A stretch of 64,000 nt of DNA from Sepioteuthis lessoniana (lineage: Eukaryota; Mollusca; Cephalopoda; Myopsida; Loliginidae), in NCBI GenBank assembly GCA_963585895.1, contig OY757911.1, positions 95,468,148 to 95,532,147 of the forward strand, read 5' to 3'. This document shows, piece by piece, positions 45,267-59,094 of this stretch. The notes beneath the pieces were generated by a model. That model was not told the DNA's origin and searched no databases. It saw nothing but the letters and a program-made list of their open reading frames with translations. The stretch's first letter is position 1; every line of letters starts with the position of its first letter. The translations under genes were made by a program, and so were the position numbers.

Positions 45267-45500
45267 AGAGACCTGCTTGAAATTTAAACTGTGTATTTGT
45301 GCAAAACTGGATAGAAATAGAACTGTTTGATCATTTAACTGTATGTAAACAAATGTCTGATGCTTAAATGTATTATTAGTGATACATAACGATACTTTTG
45401 ACCATTAAACTGTGTACATATAGAAGATTTATAGTAAATAGAATAATTAGTATTTGATAGAAATAAGATAAATCATTTAAATGTGTGAAAAAAGATGAGC
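45267..45500 (-). repeat. ~70-bp minisatellite, reverse-oriented array
   Basis: ATTTAACTGTATGTAAACAAATG and CCATTAAACTGTGTACATAT are reverse complements of the TTTGTTTGCACACAGTTAAAT unit at 32.7-33.7 kb. About three to four units are visible. Confidence 0.72.
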
Positions 45501-46008
45501 ACAGTCTCTTTTAAAATATTATCTCGAAAATGTGTTTAGATATCGTATATTCAATATATATGTATTAAAATGATTTGGCAAGTAATTACGTACAGTAGTT
45601 TATATACCATAAAACTAAACCAAACCAAACCAAACAATTAAATATAAAAAATGATTGGTAAAATAGAAGGTTTATGAATGTTAAAATATATCAAATTACA
45701 AAACGAGTTTTTATAAAAATATATACTATTAATGTTTACATTAGTATTGATAATAAATTACGATGAATATTTATATTAACATCATCCAGAACAAGAAAAA
45801 TCTTAAGTTTATTCAGAGATTCGGAAAACATGCCACACTTCCTCTCATACCCGAATTCTTGAACATTCATCAAAATCGTCGTTATCAATTCGTCACTGTC
45901 GTTGTATAGTGAGCCTCTTAAACATATCTTTATAAAAAATGTCACCAATATGAGTGATTTTTTCATCCTTATTAATTATACAGGATGTGCTGAAATAATC
46001 ATCATTGA
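45501..46008. other. Anonymous AT-rich stretch
   Basis: No gene. A short (CCAAA)n-like run occurs at 45619-45637. Confidence 0.5.
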
Positions 46009-46028
46009 ATATATATATATATATATAT

Positions 46029-46107
<79 letters not shown>
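46009..46107. repeat. (AT)n microsatellite
   Basis: A TA run of about 49 units with two CATATA interruptions. Confidence 0.97.
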
Positions 46108-46111
<4 letters not shown>

Positions 46112-46334
46112 ACAGAAGAAACCATATTTTTTTAGTATTTCTTTAGTTTGTTTATGTGAGTTACTTACTCTTATAAAGAGTATTTTTAAAGAATTTTGAA
46201 AGTGTCTAGATTTTTTTTTATAATTCCAACCTAAAACCATGACACTTATCGGGAAACTTGAAAGGATCTTAATAAAATTATATAGACAAAATATGTCTTT
46301 ATTTTTCAATCAAAGTTGCTTAAATGAATGACTG

Positions 46335-48310
<1,976 letters not shown>

Positions 48311-48535
48311 ATGGATGTTCTCGTAGTGTAATTATCAAAGCACTGGACTGTGGAATCGTTGTAAACGAGTTCGAACTCCAGTCGTGCTATTACGTTCACT
48401 TTCGGACAAATACCCATGCGAAAGTTGTAAGCCCTCTTATCCTCCAAGCTATGGGTTAAATAGAACTAGTACTGTTCTTCTAGAGGGATAGATTTGGTAT
48501 GAAGTAACCCAAGAAAGTTGATATGCCATTAACCA
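48311..48535 (+). mobile_element. SINE family A, complete
   Basis: Head GATGTTCTCGTAGTGTAATT (degraded A box) and ACGAGTTCGAACTCCAG (B box, well kept), body CTTTCGGACAAATACCC and CAAGCTATGGGTTAAATAGA, end GATATGCCATTAACCAGC. No convincing target duplication. Confidence 0.85.
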
Positions 48536-49486
48536 GCAAATTTAAGAATAAACTCTTATCAAGGTAAAGTTACGTTAAAACTCATGAAGAACTTTGGTAA
48601 AAAAAAAATCTCTGTGAGAGTTCAAAGCATCAGGTGAAGCTGAATCGCAATAATTATTTTATACTTATTGTAGCCGGTGTCTAAGTGTCCGTTGTTTATT
48701 TTTTTCTGAAAAAGGACAATCTAGGAACTTTTTCATCGCATTTGGTATACCATCGATTTTATGGTTCTATCTGTATTTAATATGTATCTTATATTTAGAT
48801 TTTCAGGATCCGTAAGGATTTATAATGATCTGGAATATAATATCTGGTGTTTTTACCCCTTCAACATTATCTTTCTTTATCTTTTCCATCGTTTTATAAA
48901 TGTAAAAAAATTAATATGTTTTCAAACTTTATTTATCTCTTCATGATTTACGCGTATGAAAGAACGTTTATCAATTAAAAGAATGGAAACAACGTGTCCA
49001 TATTTTGCTGAAAACAAAATTCTGTAGGAATTTTATATTTTGAAAAAAAAGGTAGAATAATAAGGATATACATCTCCTATATAAAAAATCCTATTTTTAT
49101 TAGGTCAACCTAATCAACCTGTTGGATATTATATTGGATATTAACTCGTAATAACTTCCTCGCACTTTGAGATATTATAAAGGTCCCTTCATATTACTAG
49201 GACTTACAAGGTCATAAATAATTTCATCCGATCTGTTTTGCACATTAAGATTTATTATCTGATATTTTATTTAATTTTATGGTTTTATTACATTGTTGCA
49301 CGGATTAAATCAGATCAGTAACAATTTTGCTATTTTTTGTACTTTTGTCTTTGATGCAATATTCGTTCATAGCTCTAATCCTTCTTTTGCTTTTTGTAAA
49401 ATAATCTGATGGTGTCAGTTTTCATAAAGATGACACGTAGAATCATAATTAAATCTGCATAAGATATTTAAAAAATACTGGAACCA

Positions 49487-49490
<4 letters not shown>
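48536..49490. other. Anonymous AT-rich stretch
   Basis: No gene or named repeat is seen. Confidence 0.5.

Positions 49491-49562
<72 letters not shown>
49491..49562. repeat. (CA)n(TA)n compound microsatellite
   Basis: About 17 CA units followed by about 19 TA units. Confidence 0.97.
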
Positions 49563-49567
<5 letters not shown>

Positions 49568-49789
49568 GAAACCCCTTCCTTTCGAACGAAAAAAGAGGAA
49601 GAACGGAAACATCATTTAAATATATTCATATTCATACAGTTTTTTCTTTTTTTTTGTTTATCGAGTGGAAGGGATTTTTAATTTCCACAGCACAAATGCT
49701 TACAAAACTTTGGGAAATAAACAGGATGTACTCGCATTCTGCTGTTTGTTTCAACGGTAACTTCAGTAATTATTTTTGTATAGTATACA

Positions 49790-50625
49790 CCGCTGACTTT
49801 TACAATGACAAAAATTGAATAAAAATCATACAAGCATTTTTAAATGATAGTTTAGTATAGAACAAAATTATGAACCATTTTGGACTTCTTTTCGAAATGG
49901 ACGTGCTCTTCATTTAGATGTTGTTTATAAAAGACCTCTCTAGTATAATTTTACTAATCTTATGTGCATTTATATACATGTGGTCTCTTTAAAGTATGAC
50001 GGATGTGGGGTGGAATTAATTGCTATTTCATACCTTGCTTTTTTTTTTCTTCCTATCTTCCTTCGCCCTCTGTCTTCTGAATTTGGCACTAACACGAGTT
50101 TTTATACTAACTTTTAACTAAATAGAATTTCACGTTCCAAAAGTGAATCTTTTTGGTCGGGTAATTCAGGCAAACAGTACATTGTTCTTTCATTAAGACA
50201 CATAATGGTATACACTGCTGGCTTTTACAATGACAAAAATTGAATAAAATTCATAGATGCATTTATTTAAATGATAGATTTGTATAGAACAAAGTTACTA
50301 ACCATTTTGGACATCTTTTCGAAATGGACGGGCTCTTCATTCAGATGTTGTTCACAAAAGCCATATTTAGTATAATTTTACTAATTTTATGGGCATTTAT
50401 ATACATGTAGTCCCTCTAATATTTGACGGACGGGGGGTGGAAATTAATTTTTATTTCCTACTTTGCTTTTTTTTAACAATGTACTGTTAACACGAATTAA
50501 AATTTGGTACTCGATCAAAAGATTCATTTTTGGAACGTGAACTTCTATTTTAGTAAAAAGTTAGAATTATAACTCATGTTAGTGCCAAATTCAGAAGACA
50601 GGGGCGATGAAATATAGGAAGAAAA
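49790..50625. repeat. Tandem and fold-back repeat (A-B-A'-inverted B')
   Basis: Segment A (49790-50045, from CACCGCTGACTTTTACAATG to a T-run) recurs as A' at 50210-50475 (CACTGCTGGCTTTTACAATG). Segment B (about 50049-50190, CTTCCTATCTTCCTTCGCCC to CAGTACATTGTT) recurs inverted at about 50478-50622 (AACAATGTACTGTT to TATAGGAAG). The ~140-bp arms of B thus enclose A'. No coding capacity is seen. A fold-back or MITE-like DNA element is possible, but the family is unknown to me. Confidence 0.8.
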
Positions 50626-50641
50626 AAAAAGGCGTATGAAT

Positions 50642-53600
50642 CTTACTGTTCAACGGTCAGGATAGTTAGTTCGATCGGGGAACTACCGCTGCTCATCTAT
50701 AAGGGTGGTTTCTATGGATGAGAATAAAAACAGACATCGAAAGATAACCATGACCCACACACAAACCATATGTAAAAACCACATCACTCTTCACGCGGGT
50801 AAAAAAGGGGTGCGTCCTGCTGAGGTTGGAGCCCTGGTCTTAGTGTTCGAAAAATCAGCTACAGAGCTCAAACAACAAAAATTACTAAAATGCAAACAAA
50901 CAATACAAATAGCGACATTCAACGTTAGAACATTAAATAGAATAGGACAACTACCGGAGCTGACTGCATCGGCCGTAGAAAATAACATAAACATTATATG
51001 CTTTCAAGAACACAGATACACACATAGTGAAGATATTAAATATGACGATACTGGCAATGGATGGACGTTAGCCTCTGTATCAGCATGGAAAAATTCTGTC
51101 AATGTCACGGTAGGAGATGTAGGAATACTTATAGGACCAAGAGCGTTAAAATCACTAAATAGCATAGAGAGAATACAACCTAGGATGATGTTAGCTACTT
51201 TTAATGGCAACCCCTGAGCAACAATCATCTCCTGCTACAGCTCTCCCAATATAAGTGAAGAAACTGAACTCATCGCTTTCTACGATGAGCTATCCTCTTT
51301 AGCACGTGGCTCACCGAAACATAACCTTCTCGTCATTGGAGTCGACATGAATGCCCAAATCGGGAAAAACAGAAAACACAAATGCAGCAAACACAACTCG
51401 TCAAACAGGAATGGACAACATCTAAACACATTCCACGATAGATAATAGATTACAATGTCTCAATACAAACTTTCAAAAAACGGAAGGAAAATTATGGACC
51501 TACACGTACGCAAACAACACTAAAGCACAAATAGACTACGTCTTTAGAAACAAGAAATGGAAAAGTAGCGCAATAAATTGCAAGGCATACTCCTCCTTCG
51601 AGGGTGTGTCCCCCGACCCCCAAATGGTCACGACAAAAATACGACTGAGCCTACGAAGAAATGCCACACGAACAACGACTACCAAACACTATGAGTGTGC
51701 CCTTCTCAACAACAGGGATATTAGAGATAAATATGTGTTAGCATGAAGAAATAAATTTGATGCACTGCAGAAGACAGAAATACGTATCCCGAATTACGAA
51801 TATGAGAATTTCGTCAAGGCACACCAAGAGGCAGCAGCGAAATGCATACCAACAAAACATAGAACTAAATCTAGACTCCCATGGGAGACATTAGCGGTTA
51901 GAGAAAAACGTGCAGACGTGAAAACTGCCTCCAAATGCAATAAGAAGAACCCAACAAACACAAATGCCCTGAATCTAAAAAAAGGCACAAAATGAATTAG
52001 CAAGCATATATCTAAAAGAACAGACAGAATACATAAAAGATCAGATGGATAAGATTAGAGACTCAGTGGAAGATAGGCAATCTAGGATAGCGTGGCAAAC
52101 GATAAACGAAGTGAGCAGAAGGAAGAGCTCAGCCAAAGCTAAATTGAAAGCTACAAACCAACAAGAAAGAATAAAACGGTGGAAACAGCATTTCGAGAAT
52201 CTACTAGGAAACCCACTAATAGTTACACATGAACCAATCACCAGAAATATTTGTAAGCAATTAGACATTAAACTAGGACCGGTTACTCTAGAAGAACTCG
52301 ACTCAGCACTTAGAAAAATTAAAAATTGGAAAGTCGCAGGGCTTTATGAAATTCCCCCAGAAGTATGGAAGACCAGACAATTCGACGATATACTGCTCCG
52401 ACACTGCAGTTTATAATCAAAAACCGATAGACAGATTGATGAAGGGATGCATCCTCTCTTTCCCTAAAACGGGTGACCTCGTATTAGCCAAGAACAACCG
52501 GTGTATAACACTTACATCCATAGCATGGCTTCCGAAGAAATAGATCAACGACCTCACAATTAATGACTATACATAGAATCTTTGAAGGCGTACTGGCAAA
52601 AAGCCTTCAGGCGATAATACTATTTGTCGACTTTACCAAGGCCTTTGATTCCATTCACAGAAGGAAGGTGGAAGAAATTCTACTAGCATACCGTCTACCA
52701 AAAGAGATCGTCGTAGCAATAACCATTCTCTTTTGAAACACCAAAGTAAAAGTACGTTCTCCGGATGGAGACATTACTTCGATATTGTAGCTGGAGTACT
52801 GCAAAGGGAAACACTAGCCCCATACCTCTTCATCATCTGTCTAGACTAGGTGCTTCGAACATCGATTGATAAAATCAAAGAAAACGGCTTCGAGCTGACA
52901 AAGAAAAGAAGTAGAAGGTACCCCGCAAAAAGATTTACTGACGCCGACTACACCGATGACATAGCGATTCTGGCAAATACACCAGCCCAAGCCGAAATAC
53001 TACTGTATAGTCTGGAACGAGCCACTGCAGGCATCGGCCTCTCTGTCAATGCACACAAAATGGAATACATGTGCTTTAATCAAACAGGCGACTTATCCGC
53101 ACTAGGTGGTAGCTCTCTGAAACTAGTAGACTAGTTAACCTACCTAGGAAGCAGTGTCTCATCAACCGAAAGAGACATCAAACACGCAACTAACAAAGGC
53201 ATAGACAGCTATCGATAGGCTATCGGTCATATGAAAGCCAGACCTGACCGATAAAATGAAACGCAGTTTCTTCCAAGCAGCAGTCGTGTCGACACTGCTA
53301 TATGGATGCACTACACGGACGCTTACTAAACGGATGGAGAAAAAGCGTGATGGCAACTACACAATAATTTTGCGTGCAATTTTGAATATGTCCGGCAGGC
53401 GACACCCCACAATTCACCAGCTATACGGCCACCTACCTCCCATCACGAAAACTATCAAAGTTAGACGAACCAGTCAAGCAGGATGTTACTGGAGGAGCAG
53501 GGACGAGATCATAAATGATGTACTCCTATGGACCCCCTTATATGGCCGAGCAAAAGCAGCACGACCAGCTCGAACCTACATACAGCAACTCTGTGACGAT

Positions 53601-53718
53601 ACGGGATGTAGCCCTTAGGACCTACCAGAAGCGATGAACGATAGGGAGGAGTGGCGAGTGAGGGTCAGGGATATCCGTGCTGGTGGCACGATATTATTAT
53701 CATTATTATTATTATTCC
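50642..53718 (+). mobile_element. RTE LINE, near full-length (endonuclease plus RT), decayed
   Basis: This is the longest copy, about 3.08 kb, which is the size expected for a complete RTE element. The N-terminal AP-endonuclease (50705-51670) shows IQIATFNVRTLNRIG, ICFQEHRYTH, SCYSSPN, VIGVDMNAQIG and IDYVFRNKKWKSS. The usual SSDHQPV box appears as SPDPQMV. The RT follows (52045-53150) with LDSALRKIKNWKVAGLYEIP, FVDFTKAFDSIH, ADYTDDIAIL (catalytic box YTDD instead of the YADD of other copies) and a C-terminus at 53256-53618 (SFFQAAVVSTLLYGCTTRTL, RPARTYIQQLCDD). Stops and frameshifts occur throughout, including after FNGNP at 51216. The tail is (ATT)n-like, 53690-53717. TATGAAT at 50635-50641 and 53719-53725 may be a 7-bp target duplication. 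Confidence 0.88.
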
Positions 53719-53721
53719 TAT

Positions 53722-55107
53722 GAATTACCACGAGTTAAAGCTGGGGTGAAAAATTCATAAGAAGTAGAAAAAAACTGTTGTGGAATTGACAGCAAGAGGA
53801 AAAATTCAGCTTAGGAGAAGATCCTGAGTGGTATATTCCAGGGAGATGCGCTATCAGCATTAATATTTGTAATAGTGTGATGCTTCTCAATCACATATTT
53901 AGAAAATTCACGGATGGCTAAAAACTTACTTAATGGGAAGATAACATTTTTCATCTAAAGTATATGGGTGACATCAAAGTGTTTATCAAAAAGGAAAAAG
54001 AATTTGAGACCGTCATACAGTGAGGATATAGAGTCAGGATAGAGGAATGTAACTTTGAAAAACATACCATTCTAAAAATGAGAAGCTGAAAAAGACAAAT
54101 GACAGAAAGATTAGAACTACCAAATCAACAAAAGATCTGAACGATCCAAGAAAAGGAAACTTACTTGAAAATACTAGAAGTAGATTCCATCAAACAAGTG
54201 GAGGCGATAGAATGAATCATAAAAGAGTAAGGCAGGAGAACAAGAAAACTACTCAAAACCAAACTATGTAGCAGGGTGGAAACGATTCTTGAAATGGGCG
54301 AAGGAAAAACTACAACAAATGGACCAGAGAATAAGAAAACTCACGATAATTCATAAGGCTTTATATCCCAGAGATGGCATAGAAAGACCATATGTCGAAA
54401 AATGAAGGTGGAAGAAGAATTATCTGTATTGAAGAAAGCGTCGATATATCAATCCGACGATTCGAAGACAACTTAAAGAAAGGTCAAAGAAAGACAAATT
54501 ACAGCGATCAGAAACATTACAAACAACACAAGCATTAATTGATCAACAATAACTAGAAAATAAAAATGGGAAGAATAACAACTGTATGGATATTTAATGT
54601 GACAAATAAGTGTAACACTGCATGATAAAACTTGGATATGGCTAAAAAAATGAAACTTTTGTAGAAAAAATTAATCTCTTCCCTTAACAGATCAAAACAA
54701 CTCCATACGGACCCACAATGTAAAGGCAAAAAGTGCTAAGACGCAACAAAATTGAAAATATTGGTTAATGAGTTGATAGAGGGGAAACGAACAATCTCAT
54801 AATAAGCGAATGTTGCAAATCAGAGCAAAAAGAGTATAAAGCTAGACACAATTGGGTGGAGAAGATGGTCCACTGGGAATTGTGAAAGAAATTAAAATTC
54901 GACCATACAAACCAGTGTTATATGCACAACCCCAACCCCTCCTGGAGAATGAGACGCACACAGTTCTCTGGGATTTTGATATACAAGCATATCACCTAAT
55001 ACCGACCAGAAAAACAGACCTAGTGACAGTTAACAAAAAAGAAAAGTTAACCTGATTAATTTTGGACGTTGCTGTCCCTGCAGACCACAAAGAAATATTA
55101 AAAGGGA

Positions 55108-55158
<51 letters not shown>

Positions 55159-55400
55159 TTATAAGAGAACTTTTAAAGAAATGAAAGTAACGGTGATACC
55201 AATTGTAATTGGTGCTCTTAAAAGAAGCCCTAAATATTGGTAAAGAGACTGGAAATTTTAGAAATAAGAGGATAAAAGAAAACTACCCAGATTACAGCAT
55301 TATTACGATCGGCTAGTATATTCAGAAGAACCCTGGAGACATGTGGGATTTGTTGTCACACAGACTCCTGTGAAAATCCATCATCTAACGCTGGAGGGAT
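53722..55400 (+). mobile_element. RLE-LINE, RT C-terminal half to 3' end
   Basis: Immediately downstream of the RTE copy. Blocks in order: YIPGRCAISIN (after RT motif B), VMLLNHIFRKFTDGYKL, YMGDIKVF at the catalytic-box position where family logic expects YMDD, then FLKWAKEKLQQMDQRIRKLT, IHKALYPRDGIERPYV, RRLEDNLKKGQRKTNYSDQK, HNWVEKMVHWELCKKLKFDH, then DLVTVNKKEKLT and LILDVAVPADH (endonuclease-like). The 3' end follows with YSEESWRHV. The usual P-D pair reads T-D here. Many frame changes. An (AT)n run at 55110-55154 splits the endonuclease part. Confidence 0.78.
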
Positions 55401-55469
55401 AAATTAATAATAGAAAATATATGGGAACAGAATGGAATGAGGAAAAAATACAAAGACCTGACGAAAGCT

Positions 55470-55625
55470 AGTGGTGGTTATGCATCCATAATAAAGCATT
55501 GTTGATATCGGTTAGAATATACAGAAAAATCCTAGTAATCTGAAGATACTCAGACACCTGTAAAAACCCATTAGTAGACGCTAAGGTCTTTAAAACTTTT
55601 AATAATAATAACAATATTAATAATA
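55470..55625 (+). mobile_element. RLE-LINE 3' end, second in series
   Basis: CATAATAAAGCATTGTTGAT, GAATATACAGAAAAATCCTAG and CCTGTAAAAACCCATTAGTAG match the 3' end of the copy before it. It ends in (TAA)n-like sequence at about 55600-55625. Confidence 0.65.
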
Positions 55626-55627
55626 AT

Positions 55628-55678
55628 GCAAAGAAGAAGAAGAAGAAGAAGAAGAAGAAGAAGAAGAAGAAGAAAAAG
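55628..55678. repeat. (AAG)n microsatellite
   Basis: About 15 tandem AAG units with a small A-rich end. Confidence 0.95.
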
Positions 55679-55679
55679 A

Positions 55680-55930
55680 AAGAGTTACTGTGTTACCAGT
55701 TGTAATTAGCCTGCTTGGAACGGTCCCTAAAGGCTTGGAAAGGGGTCAAAAGAATTGGAAATCAGAGCATTGTTGTGATCAGCCAGAATACTGAGAAGAG
55801 TCTAGGACGTGAGGAGACTCGCTTTCGCTGATATACCTGTGAGATACCTTCAGCTAACACTGGTATTAAAAACTCGTAAGAATAACAATAATGATAATAA
55901 AAGCGATGGTAAGAAGACAAGATATAGTTG
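55680..55930 (+). mobile_element. RLE-LINE 3' end, third in series
   Basis: ACTGTGTTACCAGTTGTAAT, GGAACGGTCCCTAAAGGC, GAATACTGAGAAGAGTCTAG and ATACCTTCAGCTAACACTGG match the family's 3' end. It encodes the V-L-P-V-V-I-S-L-L-G-T-V-P-K-G strand block and ends in AATAACAATAATGATAATAA. Confidence 0.75.
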
Positions 55931-56089
55931 ATTTAATTACAAGAAAAAAACTCACCGATGACTATACTTCGACTTTCCACGAGATTACAAATTTAAGAGT
56001 TTTTCAGAAACGGGGTATTTAGATTATCGTAATACAAATCACAGTTAGAGACCTTAGACAAATACTCAAAAACCTCGGAAAGAGACGGA

Positions 56090-56250
56090 GGGAGTGGAAT
56101 TTTGAGAAAGAATTAAGATTTTCTTGACCACAGCACTACTGAAATTGACTGAAATATCAAGAAGAATACTGTTGAGGTTGGGAGACCTCAGTGAATAACT
56201 ACAGTTGTTGCTGGTGTTAAAAACTTGAAAGGAGTAAAACAAAATAAAAA
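56090..56250 (+). mobile_element. RLE-LINE 3' end, fourth in series
   Basis: TACTGAAATTGACTGAAATA, CAAGAAGAATACTGTTGAGG and TACAGTTGTTGCTGGTGTTA match the same 3' end, followed by an A-rich AAAATAAAAAATAAT tail. Confidence 0.6.
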
Positions 56251-56999
56251 ATAATCAAAATTGCATGTGGTGTAAAACAAATAAATTTATGATAAATATA
56301 AAAGAGTGATGAACCTTCTTTCTTTATGTCATGTGGTGGCGTTGTCTATTGCACAGTTTTTCTCTAAAGGTTTTTCTTTAAAGGTATCGTTTATTTCAGT
56401 TAGAAACTTGTAGGAAGAAATTCAATTTAGGGTAAAATAGCACAAAAACACAGCCTACGTGAAGAAAAAAAAATTGAATGAATGAATAAATAAATAACCT
56501 GGTAGACTGACTTACGGATAAGGATATCTGAAGTGTTGGTCTATAAATAAATAAGTGTCCAGTCAGGAAGCGCACTGCTAAAATAAATGACAAAAATTCC
56601 TGATATCTTGGACAATCATCAGTGAAGCAGGCTATTTAAAGTTCATGTAGATGGTCTGATTGAATTAGATTTAAGGGATTTTAGGTGCTGATCGAATTAA
56701 TGTGATACCTAGAATTAAATTTTAAAAAAAGAAGTGAAGAAAATAGATCCGTGTCCATTAGAATATGTTAGATAAGATTGGGATTGGTCGACAAACAAAG
56801 GAAAAGGCTAGGTGATAATCAAGCGTTGTATAGTCATAAAGAAATGAAGGATCATTACACTTGGTTACAAAAATGTAAATCCCTCATCTTTAAATCTCGA
56901 AAGCGTCACAACTAACTTTAAGTGTGTGTCTGTGAGAGAGAGAGACAGAGACAATGAGACGCAGAGACCGACAGTTGGAGGATAGCTATATTGACTCTT
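56251..56999. other. Anonymous AT-rich stretch
   Basis: No gene is recognised. A short (GA)n-like run lies near 56933-56945. Confidence 0.5.
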
Positions 57000-57366
57000 T
57001 TCTATACTCGCGCTGTGATTCAAAATTCAGGGCCTGATGTCTTTGTTTCCTTGACAAGAGGTTCTCAACCGGGTTCTGCCCGAGGCCCACTTGGGCCCCG
57101 CTCCTTGTGAACCCTCAGTGTCTGCTCTCTGAAATTTTGACTGTCCGACGGACAGACTGATTGACTGTAACTGACCGTGGATCCATTGGTATATATAATT
57201 TCATAACCTCCAAAGTTTCCTTCCGGTTCGTCATTCGTGTGATCTGCTTACACTCACATATCGCTTGCTTTCCGGGAATCACTTTGTTTATACGGAAGGG
57301 ACATCCTGTTCCTGAAAGCCCATGTTGACGGCTCTCTCAAAGGTCAATATACAACATAAGAAGTGC
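57000..57366 (-). repeat. LTR-like dispersed repeat, copy 3, with hAT-terminus-like flank
   Basis: The reverse complement of 57140-57366 (CCTTTGAGAGAGCCG, ATAAACAAAGTGATTCC, GAGTGTAAGCAGATC, GAACCGGAAGG, TTATGAAATTATATA) aligns with 13012-13170. Next to it, AGAGGTTCTCAACCGGG at 57057 resembles the GGTTCTCAACC ends of many hAT transposons. Neither boundary is secured. Confidence 0.4.
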
Positions 57367-57719
57367 AAAACAATGAATAATTACTTTTTTCATTTTGACT
57401 ATATTTGCAATACAGTGTCCTGAGGTAGTCCGAAATCGTCACAACGAATATCGATTAAGCAAGAGAGTGTTTTTTATCGTCAAGACTATGTAAGAGTTTG
57501 ATCGAATCTCGGTGCAGTCAGAGAGCTTTTGAGCTCACAAATCAAAAGGACACAATTTTTTTCAGGGATAAGAAAATCCAAACGTTAAATACCCTCTCTC
57601 TCTTTCTCTCTCTCTATATGTATTGTTATAACTAAGAATATTCGGACTATTGACCTAGTATTTATTGTTACACTCACATCATTTCGGCAGATCATTGCTT
57701 CGGCCTTCTTAAGATGTTT

Positions 57720-57935
57720 CGGAAACCCACACATAATCTCAAACTAGACGTTTTAATTTATTCACGGGGGGTTAGACTGTTCCAATTCTGTAAACCATTA
57801 CCGGGTACAAGCGTTAAGTATTCCTTGTTATTCTTACCGGTAATTGGTATTGAACCTGTAACCTCCACATGATAACTCAAAAGCACTTTACAACACAACG
57901 CCTTATCTACTACACCATGTGTCCTTACCATACAA
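57720..57935 (-). mobile_element. tRNA-derived SINE of a fourth family
   Basis: On the minus strand GGACACATGGTGTAGTAGAT (A-box-like) is followed about 60 bases on by GTTACAGGTTCAATACC (B box), then ACCGGTAAGAATAACAAGGA, ending near GTTTCCGAAACATC. Spacing and boxes fit a tRNA-derived head with an unrelated body. Its body differs from SINE A, B and C. It is a single copy here, so the family status is inferred. Confidence 0.65.
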
Positions 57936-58337
57936 TGTAGAGTGAATATTCGGTACTTATAAACGAAATGTCTTCATCAACCCATGAGCTTCTCCTCTCC
58001 ACTATCATACCCAAATTCTTCTTTACCCAAGCTCATATGATATTCTTTATCTTATTGATCCTTTTGGATCAATGGTTCTCAAATCGAATTCATCTCTATA
58101 CTTGCTCTACTCAGAAGTCTACCGTAGCCCAACATGTGGGCCACTTCTTTCAAACGTCTTATCCTACAGTGTTCTTCCCTGTCAATTATTTTAACTTGGC
58201 TCCACCAGAATAGATGGTTTCCTTTTCCTTCCATTTGTGGTCAGTCATTGTTCGAACATTAGTGATAACAAGCTTCATCTCAGAAATGTAAACAAATGAT
58301 CTTCAAGTCCTCAAGAGTACTTCTTGTGTCCACACAA
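57936..58337. other. Anonymous spacer
   Basis: An 81-codon frame at 57968-58213 has no recognised domain. Nothing else is seen. Confidence 0.45.
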
Positions 58338-58533
58338 AGCTGTTGTAGGTAAGTTCTTGCTGGTTGGCCCGAACTGGCATGCCTATGCGAATAGTTTCTT
58401 AAGAGAATGTCACTTAATAGTTCGTCCTTGATTCTCTAGCAGTGCCTTGCCTGCCTTATTTATCTTACTTAGATGGTTTAAGAGATGGGAGGTAAGTTGC
58501 TATACAGCTGTTGTATCATAGAGTGTTGCTTCC

Positions 58534-58538
<5 letters not shown>
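58338..58538 (-). mobile_element. RTE LINE small internal fragment
   Basis: Minus-strand sequence covers the LYGHLPPITK to PARTYIQQ part of the RTE C-terminus (plus strand: GTTGTAGGTAAGTTCTTGCT, GCAGTGCCTTGCCTGCC, GATGGGAGGTAAGTTGCTAT). It abuts an (AT)n run at 58539. Confidence 0.75.

Positions 58539-58572
<34 letters not shown>
58539..58572. repeat. (AT)n microsatellite
   Basis: A pure TA run of about 17 units. Confidence 0.95.
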
Positions 58573-58574
<2 letters not shown>

Positions 58575-59094
58575 CCCTATATTCAGTTATTTTTTAATAA
58601 CGGAATAAAGCAAAGCCATAAGTGAATTCGGATTCACTGTGTTCGTGTCAGCAACCTTTACATGACGATTATTTTACCTTTGACTTCGATATCGTAAGCC
58701 CGCTTACTTTTCGGGGAAAAGAATCGAACAACTCCTTCTCAGAAACTACGGATTGAGACAACTTAACTATTGATGTTCAACGGCAAAATGGATTACCTAC
58801 ACCAAGTAAAAAAGAAAAAAAACGTTTTTCCACACAGCCATATCAGTGAGTGTTAATCGTAAAAATGTTACATAGAGATCAGGCGCTGTTCATTCGGCAT
58901 ACGTTCATCTGCTGCCACAACCCCATTACGCAGTCATTTGCTACCACGATTAGGCTACATACGTCGTATTGTTAGCGGCTGCGTTACATACGCCGTGAAA
59001 GAAATGCGCTTACGGTACAGCAAAACAGAGAAAGAAAATGAGAAAAGAAAACTCTGCACACGGTATTTAAAGGTCAGATAAATAACTAAAGAAC
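58573..59094. other. Anonymous spacer
   Basis: A less AT-rich block at 58880-59060 (TACGTCGTATTGTTAGCGGC) may be a repeat remnant. No gene. Confidence 0.45.
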
